The notes beneath the pieces were generated by a model, which saw only the letters and a list, made by a program, of their open reading frames with translations, did not search any database and was not told the origin of the DNA. From Kingdonia uniflora (taxonomy: Eukaryota > Streptophyta > Magnoliopsida > Ranunculales > Circaeasteraceae), in the NCBI GenBank assembly GCA_014058105.1, contig JACGCM010000510.1, positions 1,178,001 through 1,242,000 of the forward strand: a stretch of DNA of 64,000 nucleotides. Reading direction: 5' to 3'. Of this stretch, positions 55,730 to 64,000 are shown piece by piece (position 1 is the stretch's first letter; the number at the start of each line of letters is the position of its first letter). The position numbers were made by a program, and so were the translations under genes.

Positions 55730-58408
55730 TGTAGTATCCCGGATTTTATATTTTATTTTATTATATTTTATTTATTATTATCCATCATGCATCCACTCAT
55801 ATCATTATTCATCATCATGCATCTTTCTGGATTTGCATCTTATTCCTCTTCGGGATTTTATTCTTTTCTTCTTTTCTGTGTTTCGGTGGTTTCGGTGGTC
55901 TTTTGGCGGAGGAGGTGTGTTATAGTTTCGGGGAGCCCATGATTATCTTGGAGGTTTATTGTTATGGTATTGTTAAGGTGTTTGTGGTGTGGTGTGATTC
56001 GGGAGGGATTCGGGGTTTTTCCTAAGTTTTTGTTAGTTTTCGCTTGGAAAGGAATCTTTTATCCAGTTTCTGCTCTTTTTATTCGAACAGACCTCTTTCT
56101 GTTCGAATAGATCCTTACCAATCTCATTTTGTTCGAACAGTATTCATTCGGTTCGAATATATTCATATCTAGTTCATTTTATTCGAAATAACTTGACTCT
56201 GTTCGAATACATTTCAATCTGTTTCTTTCTGTTAGAATAGAAATAAATTCTCTTCGAATAGATGTCCGTTCTATGGATTTCCACCAGTTCCAGTTCTATT
56301 CGAACAACATCTTTCCTATTCGAATAGATTCCTACCTCTTTCATTTTATTCGAACAAGCTATTTCCTGTCCGAATAGACTTCTATCTGATTCTTTTTGTT
56401 CGAATAGAAATGTATTCTATTCGAACATAAGCATGTTTGAACGACCAAGTTAGGCCTTACTTCGTGATTCTTAGCCGTAGGATTGCCTCAAGTGGAGTGT
56501 TGTGATCTTAAGCTTTATATACCCATTTCCTTTTCATTCTCTCTCTCACTCGTCACTCTCTCACTCTCTCTCCTAAATTAGAATCTTCCGCTCTCTCGCT
56601 CCTCGTTGTGATTCATTGTAGAATTGACCTCGCCATTTCCTCGGTGAGTAATTCCCCTCTCTCCTTTCCTTGTGTTTGAATTGATTGTGGCCTTGGTTGG
56701 AATCCTTTATGATTTTAGGGTTTGTGGTGTTAGGTTGATTGTATCTGTTGCAGGTGTTCGGTTGTTGGCATTGGTGTGATTATTGTTGGTTGTGGAGGTT
56801 GGGGTTGGGTTAGCCTGTCGATTGGCGGTATTGCGGTTTATCCTTTTATCAGGCGAGTGTCCCTCCATTGTTAATTTTCTATACTAGTTTAACCTGTGTT
56901 AGTTAGGGTAATGCATTGGCATCGAGGTGTTTGTGATTGTTTTTAAACTATATTGTTCCGTCTATTGTAGTTGTTGATTCAGGGTTGTGGTTTCCTATTG
57001 TTTGGCATGTAGGGTGTGTTCTTTTTTGTCTTTTAGGAGGTTGTGCATTGCGTGGGTGGCATTCTTATGGGTTGTCCTTGACTGCTGTGTTCCAGTCTTG
57101 TAGAGACTGATGTTGTTGGATGTTGTGACTGGCCAATTAGTCACTGTTTATCTGTGCTTGGATGTTGTGACTGGTCAATTAGTTATTGTTTGCATCCGTA
57201 TTTGGATTGTTACCATCCAACGAGGTAGTTGGTTATCCTACGTGTGCGCTAGCTAGGTTGTGGTTGTTGGGTTAGGATTGTTTGCCCTTCTCTCAGGCGA
57301 GGGTTATCCTATGTGTGTTGGCCGATTTTGGCGGCTGGGTTGTTTTGAAACATGGGATTTGTTTCCAGTGTAGGTTTTTATATTCTTTTAACTTAAAGAG
57401 GTCGGATGCATAAAAAAACTCTACATCGGCTGACCCTCGATAGAACCTAAGATTCCTACATCGGGTTAAAATAGTAGGTGAAGTTCGGGCTGGACACTAT
57501 CATGCCTATTACCCTTCGTGAGTATGGGATGGTGTGAGATAGTTTCCTTTGGTCCCCGTCTTATCCTCCGTGAGGTTGAAATTCCTTGGAATAAGTGAAA
57601 TAAAGTTCAAACGTTGGCTCTGTGGGTTACGAAGCCCAGAACACTCTAATCAAGTGATAAATCCTTCAGCGTGGTCGAGCTGGTAACCCAATCGTACCCA
57701 TTCTATCCAACTGAGATTCTTGTTAAGGTTATTATGCATTAGCGGCTGATCTGCCCAATACATTGATTTATATGGTCTAGTTCTTGGGTTCATAATATCA
57801 TTAAACATTCACATTTTGACATTTCTAGAATCATATCATATCACATCATCACAGCATTTTCCTCATATCTCCTTTCCGTATACTCCTATTCTCATTCCTC
57901 TCACACTCTATTTCTACACTTATATTTATTGCTGTATTTTAGAACATCTTATATCTCACTCATCTCTCCTCTTTCTCAGTACCTGTTACATTTGTATGTT
58001 AATTAGCCTTGTTGGGCATTAGTGAGCCATAGTTTTGCTCACTTTCGCTTTGTTCCCCCCTTTCAGAGGCAGATTAATGCTAGTTTTTATTGAGACTTCA
58101 GCAGTTGGTTCCAGGTGTTTGTTGTTGATGTTTCGGTGCCAGTTTTAGTATTTTCTTGTATAATCTCAGCTTTTGACGCTGTATGTTATCAGATATTGTA
58201 TTTTCATTTTCAGTTGTATATATTTATACATCTTTGCTTCCGCTTTATTTCATTTTTCTCTGATGATATTACTATAGTCAATGACTGAGCCTGAACTTGT
58301 CTATGGCTCGGTTGTTCGTGGGGGCGAATCGATTGGATTTCCCGACCTGCACATCATGAATGATAGTAATTGGTCCAGCTACCGATTATTTGATTTTGGG
58401 GCGTGACA
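55730..58408 (+). repeat. 3' LTR of the Tekay-like element
   Basis: 2679 bp, matching the 5' LTR throughout with scattered changes and small indels. TTCGAA-type array at about 56078-56430; TTGCCTCAAG near 56484 is a one-base variant of the shared motif; TATA-like TTTATATAC near 56513. Confidence 0.92.
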
Positions 58409-58602
58409 TCTTCATTCTTTTCCATACCTGATATTTGTACATAGCAAGTTAGTTTCACATAAGTATTTTGCGCGCTCAAATGCGGAAGTTGACAGAACCG
58501 ATATTTTAAGATATCCAAACCAAGTTGTTCAATAGGAAGCAGTACCAAATCAATCCATGCCTCCAACCAGTAATCTTCTATTTCTTGGCATTCATAGGAT
58601 CC

Positions 58603-61600
58603 TTAGACTTCGTTCTTTTTAGAAGGTTTTCGAACGTTTATTGGCTTTATTTGGTTTAGTGGAATTGGCTTGATTTCTTTGTTTTTTTTAGTCATTATTG
58701 TTAATTGACTTAATTTCTTTGATATTTTAAACCAGATGAGTTGGACTTTAGATTAGTCATGACTTTTCTTTTCTTTTCTTTTAAAGAGGGTTCAAAGTCC
58801 TTCTAAACTGCTCTTTTTAAGCTACTTATTTAGCAACCTATATTGATATGAAATATCTTTTGATGTAGCCATTAATCTTCTTAAAGAAAAGATAATTTAT
58901 TTGCTATCGAATTTCAAAAACAAACAATAAAATTTCTTTACACTAATAATTGAAGTCTGAATAAAGAATTATTCAATTTGGTAACTTTAGCTTAAAAGTG
59001 TGCTCTTCAATTTATGTATACATATTAGATTCAATGTGAAAAAAATTTAAGTTTCTCATTTTTTAAATCTTTTACGCATTTTTAGGAGGAGACTACTACT
59101 ATCAAGGCTGCAAGAAAATTATATATTGATTATGACCTTCTCAAAGTGACTAGAAGTATCACTCCTTTTAAATTTTTTTTAGCTTTAAGTATGACAAATT
59201 GCTGAAACTTAGAATCCTTTTTGCAATGTGTTTTGAATTCATTTTTCATTTTATGCTATGAACATGTTATTTTATTTACTAAATGATGTTTTTAATTACA
59301 TAATTAAGGTAAAACTCAGTTGTTGCCCCTTCTACATCACAAAACCGCGTGACATTCAATGTGGTGGTGTTATAGCATTTGCAACTCTGATTTTAGACAT
59401 ATCTTTTAGCCAATTTGAGTTCTTAAACATGTCTTAACTCTAAATTTGTTCCAGCTCTTACACTTTCCTGCCAAAGTTTCATTACTATTTACTACTAATG
59501 CTTCATTAAGTTTGTCTCACTAATTTAATCAAAATTTGAAATTGTAAGTTGTTTGATAATCTCTAATTAGTGTAACTATGCCTTAAGATAACTACACTCC
59601 TACAATAGCCTTGGACATATATACTATATATATTAGGTGAAAATTAAGAAGAACATAACAGCAACACATATCCTTGAAGAAAAAAAATAGGCTCCTTTGG
59701 GTACATCAGAAATGTTTGAATAGTTCAAAATTACCGCAAATATTTGTGCTCTTAAACATTTTCATTGTACCGGGAGCCTTGGTAACATACACAGAAGCCC
59801 CGAGTAAGAAAATTCACAATGAAGAAAATTATTCAAACGTGATTAGACGGTGTATTTTTATTTTACGAGATTATGTGTTTCCTTAATAAATTTACAGTGA
59901 ATATTGTAAAGTTTAAACTTGAAGAGCATTTCGTTTATGATGATTATAAATTATGTACATCTCATCAAATTAAGATGAAATTCCTTAAACTTCATGTAGC
60001 TAGGTTGAGAATTTCCCAAGACTCTACAATTTCGATAACACTTACTTTTGAGTTTCGTTATTTTTGGCTGTAAAGAAATCAAAATTTGGATTATCCATTG
60101 TCTTAAACATCCTAAAAATCTTAAAGTTAAAAATAGTACCAACTCAGAGGTATAATAAATCAACTCCACATGGAGGATGCAGCACTATTCAAACAAAGAT
60201 TTGCCAATAATGGTCCAAATTTAATACACGTTTCAACATTGGCAGTAGTAGGTTTGAGTTTGAGTTTGAGTTTGGTTATGCCTCAATGAGTGAGGGCAAG
60301 CAGTAGGCAAATCTATGTGAATCTCTAGAAGGACACCCAATCATCGGTAATAGGTTACGTGACCAAACGTACTGGATTTGACGGCTAATAGTTAATTTGA
60401 GCCCATCAAAATGTTTAGAGATGGGCCCAAATCAATTTAAGAGAATGAAAATGACCCAACCTCTATCAATATGAGGAAAATGATAAAAATAAAAGTCAGC
60501 ACACGAAGCTATATTAAAAAAATTAATCCAAATTAGATAGATTTATTTCACAATTAAAAATCATAATACTAACTACATTTAAGGCATTTGATAGTTGTCG
60601 CTATTATCCTATATATAGAACCGACACACTATATGTTTCCACTTGGATATGAAGATCACAATAGTTCGTAAACTTTCGTTCAATTCGCTCAAAGATTCTT
60701 TAACCTTAGAAAGAACAAACTTAACAATGTGCAAATGAGAACATCATTCAAGGTACCTCAAGAAATAATAAAAATTAGTACAAGTTTATTTGATCAAAAT
60801 CGATTAATTATATCCAGCTATCATCTTATTGCAAAGACTTTATCCAATGACAAGTATTATCCGGCATATAATTTTTGTTAAAAATGCGGACATAATATGG
60901 TATTCCTAAGCAAAGAAAAGGTAAACCTTAATATATCACAAAATTACACTCAAACCCAATTTAATTCTTATAAATAATGCGTTCGTACGCGCTAGCGCGT
61001 GTCATATTGCTCGTTACTACAGAAAAGCTAATGGTGGAGCAGACTTTTTTATCTACCTTTTGTACTTATTTTAGTGAATGTGTGTTTGTATCCCTTAGTT
61101 CTACTCTTCGGCCTTTAGCCATTATTATTTCAGAGGAGGCTAATGAGAAGAAATACTTAAGATTGTAATTCATATTCTTTAATTTATCGGTTCATGGGCT
61201 TATCCTAAACCCCAGCTTGCCTTGGCAAAAAAAAACTTAAGAAAACAATATAAGATTCCAAATTATGATGGGATAGTAAATCTAGAATTGTATAATCACA
61301 CCACCCTCACGAAAGTCATTGGACTAACATGACTAATGTGCACGATATTATGGTTTGATTATCAAATTCATTAGGTAATGGTAGAATAGTTAACCATCTA
61401 TAGTATTTTTCTTCTAATTACACCTAGCTAAACATACTAGTAACTCCCATTTGGCTTGCTAGATATAATTGTTTTATTGTAACCCTATGTTTGCTTAACT
61501 TCAGGAGATAATTCAACGGTAAACGAAGATGTATCTCAGCCAAGCACGGGTACCAATCTATCAGATGGTCAAACCAAATGAGTACATACTTCACATTCGA

Positions 61601-61685
61601 CGATAAAATCTGCCAATATAAAGCAAAAGGGGTCCTAATATCCCACAATTTGAAATTATGATTTCTCTTTACTTGCCAAATACGT
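58603..61685. other. AT-rich DNA with no recognised gene
   Basis: No conserved protein domain on either strand. Short open frames (for example 59674-59886 plus and 60977-61168 plus) show no known motif and are not called. A microsatellite of TTTGAG units is near 60252-60276. It may hold introns of the gene remnant at 49400-58602. Confidence 0.4.
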
Positions 61686-62464
61686 TGAGAATCGAGGTAG
61701 CTAATCTCTCTTCTACGCCAAGAACGATACGTGGAATACACCGAGTCAGGAAATAGAGAAACACAGAACAATAAAGAAGACAAGAATTTTCCCGAAAGAG
61801 GGAAGTGGAAAACCCTTACGGATAAAAAAACCACTCCCTGCAAACAATCCACTATGATCAAACAAATTACACAATCTTTTCATGCTTCTCAAGCTTTGTA
61901 ATAGAGTCTCTCAATCCCAAGATCTCTGGGCTAAACTCACCAAAAAAGGATAGGCTAACAAATAACCTAAGTCATCTTTATATACTAGAGGACTAATTTC
62001 AAGAAGAACGGATCTCAAGACAAACTCAACATCTCAGACAACCTTCCAAAGACAACCTACACACACCTCGTTTGAACGAAATACAATCTTGCTCGAACGA
62101 CTTTAACGATAAAGGTTCCAACCCTAGAAAATAACACATGGCATTTGAACGAAATGGAGCTCGTTCGAACAACTTCTTCGGTCTCCAAGTTTCCAACGTA
62201 AAAAATAGCCATCTTGTTCAAACGACTTTTATCCTCGTTCGAACGACTTCGACAATTTTGACTTTAGACTTAGCAGCTCGAAACTTCGATAATTTTAAAC
62301 TTTAGACTTAGCAGCTCGAAACATACCAGCTCGAACTTTAGGTCCAACTGAACCAGATCGAAATGAACATTGAAAATTCATATTTTCAATCCATCTTCAA
62401 TCCTCGAACTGAACTACTTCGAACTGAAACTACCTCGAACATAATTTGAGTTCATACCTTAACA
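61686..62464 (-). repeat. 3' LTR of copia-B copy 2
   Basis: 779 bp, TGAGAATCGAGG to CCTTAACA. The TTCGAA-type array is at about 62068-62250, here mostly in CGTTCGAACG form as in the chromovirus-like LTR. A TATA box (minus AGTATATAAAG) is near 61977-61987. Confidence 0.85.
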
Positions 62465-62539
62465 ATTTACCACTTTAAATCGAATCTACCATTAACTATC
62501 TCCATATCTCCAAATAAATTGCTCGTACTACCCGGACCT

Positions 62540-62786
62540 TAAATCTTGAAGACCTACAGAAGTTGTACATGTCGTCAACTTCTGAAAAGTCACCACCTTC
62601 GTAAACATATCGGCTGGATTCACATCAGTATGAATCTTCACAAGCTTCAACACACCATCCATGAGAAACAAGCGAATATAATGATACCGAATATCAATAT
62701 GCTTGGTCCTAGAGTGAAAAGCCGAATTCTTTGTTAAGTGTATAGTGCTCTGACTATCACTATAAAAATTAGGAGAAAGTTGTTCT
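62540..62786 (-). pseudogene. C-terminal RNase H of copia-B copy 2
   Basis: On the minus strand the frame reads YSDSQSTIHLTKNSAFHSRT, TKHIDIRYHYIRLFL and NPADMFTKVVTFQKL in order, the standard end of a plant copia pol. The aspartate in YSDSQS is a catalytic RNase H residue. The segment shown is open, but the upstream part is displaced by the copia-A insertion at 62787, so the gene is broken. RNase H degrades the RNA template during reverse transcription. Confidence 0.85.
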
Positions 62787-63681
62787 TGAAATAAATAATT
62801 TCTTGAGAGTAACGGATTAATTTACGCCAAAATCAATAGGTTCAAAAAACCTTGAATTAATGGTCCAATCCTGCCTAATTCAAGATGGTTCAATGTTCTA
62901 GTGACAACAAGCAAGGGTAAATTAAGCACAAGAATAAGTAATTGTAACCCTATAGGAATCCTTTCTCAGGAGAAAAACCTACAGGTCACTGTCGAATCGC
63001 CTGATAGCAAAATAATCCAATATTAAAATGAAATTACAAAAGTTTAATTACTTACAGACTCGATAAACACATCTCATGGTTACCTCTCTTCTAATCAAGC
63101 TCTTTGTAATTGATTCATCGTTCTCGCAACTCCTTGCTTCAATCTCCCGTTAAAGCATCCAAACTTGAAACTCACAAGCTCAAATTAATGATTGGGCTTT
63201 CAAATTCTTCGATTAATTCAATTTGAGTTTTATTTCGCATTGAATCACTCGTTGAAATCTCTCTCCGCACTAAAAATTCAAGCCCTGGAAAGTTAGGTTT
63301 TGGAAGAGATGAAAAGTAAAATAAGAAAGAAAGTATTTTATTCAAAAACTGAAAACCCGAAGTCTATTCAAACAGAGAAATAGTATGTTTGAACAAACAA
63401 TGTTTTATTCGAAAAAAACCAAAATCCTATTTGAAGAAACAAAGTTCTGAGAAACCTGTTCGAACAAAGAAAAAGTCTGCTCGAACAGAACAAAAACTCT
63501 ATTCGAATAAACAAAGTTCTGAGTAACTTGTTTGAAGAGAGAAAAAGTCTATTCGAACAGAATTTATTCTAACAGAACAAAAGCCTTTTCAAACATAAAC
63601 CTATTTCTCCAAGAAACATCACTTCCTTTCTGACATTTTGTAAAATATTAAGGGTTTGATATTTTTGAGCGAAGAGGTACA
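62787..63681 (-). repeat. LTR of copia-A copy 3, truncated
   Basis: Begins TGAAATAAATAAT. TTCGAA-type array at about 63360-63600, partly decayed. The outer 185 bases are missing. Confidence 0.85.
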
Positions 63682-63703
63682 GTAAATGATATCAAACCCT
63701 TAA
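63648..63703. repeat. Perfect 15-base inverted repeat at the copia-A copy 3 junction
   Basis: TTAAGGGTTTGATAT at 63648-63662 and its exact complement at 63689-63703. The arms flank the point where LTR homology ends and internal sequence begins. Confidence 0.9.
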
Positions 63704-64000
63704 ACATAATGACTAATCTAAAAACACAGAATAGATGAACACATATCAGTAAATGTCAGAGCAACTATTCCAAAAAGAGAAACTGTCAATATATACCTGA
63801 TCCAAAATGTCAAAAGAAACAACACGAACATGCAGTTAGAATATCATAGGCTAAAATAGACAGAAAAAAAAAATAGAAAAAAAATCAAAAGAAGGCTAAC
63901 AATCCAAAAATCCGAAACATATGTAAAAATGACCCTAAGGCTACAAATCTGGTCTGGGAGCGGGACCGCCTAAAGAAGAACCATGAACTGTACTGCTCAG

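Larger units (their letters stand above)
50170..58408 (+). mobile_element. Tekay/Del-type chromovirus, internally deleted, 2.65-kb LTRs
   Basis: LTRs at 50170-52824 and 55730-58408, starting TGTAGT and ending GCGTGATA or GCGTGACA. A perfect TCTTC duplication flanks it (50165-50169 and 58409-58413). The internal region is only 2.9 kb: gag, protease and RT are present, while RNase H, integrase and chromodomain are gone. The bases before the 3' LTR (AATTTCGGGGTGAAATT) are the usual end of Tekay/Del elements, so the deletion is internal. It interrupts a host gene remnant. Confidence 0.92.
49400..58602 (-). pseudogene. Unidentified host gene remnant, one exon split by a Tekay-like element
   Basis: On the minus strand an exon-like frame opens at 58601 after an AG acceptor (EAWIDLVLLPIEQLGLDIL, TCYVQISGMEKNE). 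It is cut by the element at 58409 and continues in frame from 50164 (KANALVKEISKIFCPQKAN) to a TGA at 50103-50101. A further exon-like segment at 49980-49745 reads LEVDVVLREWMYELMVAKHG and MIQATINGPGYFLRLWLKF. Another near 49500-49405 reads DITSNVHPENVDDIWNMR. The composition and word use look like conserved host protein, not transposon. I do not recognise the family, and whether the segments belong to one gene is uncertain. Confidence 0.5.
61686..62786 (-). mobile_element. Copia-B copy 2, 3' part
   Basis: The 3' LTR is at 61686-62464, followed on the right by the end of pol. At 62787 a copia-A LTR interrupts it. The LTR matches those at 38377-39091 and 42571-43214. Pol here is closer to the family consensus than in copy 1, so this copy is probably younger or less decayed. 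The rest of the element should lie beyond the right end. Confidence 0.85.
62787..64000 (-). mobile_element. Copia-A copy 3: 3' LTR and start of internal region, running off the window
   Basis: The LTR match spans 62787-63681. It stops before the outer LTR end seen in other copies (about 185 bases missing). Directly after it, 63690-63830 matches about 905-1020 of copy 1. The polypurine tract and LTR tip are missing, so this copy has a deletion at its 3' LTR edge. It sits inside copia-B copy 2. Confidence 0.8.

Noticed and set aside
5118..63600. TTCGAA arrays as classical heat-shock elements
   Set aside because: The heat-shock consensus has GAA and TTC blocks with two-base spacing (nGAAnnTTCn). 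Here TTC and GAA touch without a spacer, so the fit is poor. A related factor is not excluded.

Overview
The window reads as repeat-dense, AT-rich plant nuclear DNA, probably heterochromatin of a flowering plant with a large genome. This follows from plant-type LTR retrotransposon lineages (Sirevirus-like Ty1/copia, a second Ty1/copia, Tat-type and chromovirus-type Ty3/gypsy), plant-type PIF/Harbinger, plant-mobile-domain and Helitron fragments, and remnants of intron-containing host genes. No intact host gene, rRNA, tRNA or CRISPR is visible. Nearly all coding sequence is broken by stops and frameshifts. The species cannot be named from the sequence.

Layout. 1-640: unassigned. 640-24280: a nest. 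A gag-only copia (family A, minus strand) sits in ORF1 of a PIF/Harbinger element. Its 5' LTR is split by an 18.7-kb Tat-type gypsy element (5492-24220, minus). The antisense ORF of that element is in turn split by a chromovirus-like gypsy element (10152-15902, plus). 24281-26725: rest of the Harbinger element (ORF1 remnant and DDE transposase). 26726-30610: a plant-mobile-domain gene between clusters of GGCGCC hairpins. 30662-37440: a 5'-truncated LINE whose RNase H domain is split by a second family-A copia (32178-37299, TSD TCTGG). 38326-44147: a phosphoinositide phospholipase C pseudogene on the minus strand, with one exon split by a family-B copia (38377-43214, TSD GTTCA). 45020-46700: amino-terminal part of a Helitron protein. 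About 46750-47809: a single LTR followed by a tRNA-Asp-type primer binding site. 49400-58602: remains of an unidentified host gene, split by a Tekay/Del-type chromovirus with 2.65-kb LTRs (50170-58408, TSD TCTTC). 58603-61685: nothing recognised. 61686-64000: a second family-B copia interrupted by a third family-A LTR whose element runs off the window.

How it fits together. The window is a record of successive insertions, several fixed by target-site duplications, so relative ages can be read: Harbinger, then copia-A, then Tat, then chromovirus; LINE, then copia-A; PLC gene, then copia-B. Copia-A copies share a gag-without-pol structure and would need enzymes from an autonomous partner.

The most unusual signal is a shared LTR design. 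Four otherwise unrelated families (copia A, copia B, the chromovirus-like element and the Tekay-like element) each carry an array of TTCGAA-centred palindromes in the U3 part of the LTR, just upstream of the TATA box. The Tat element lacks such an array. The two chromovirus families also share a TTGCCTCGAG motif between array and TATA box. This looks like a promoter module that was exchanged or selected convergently.
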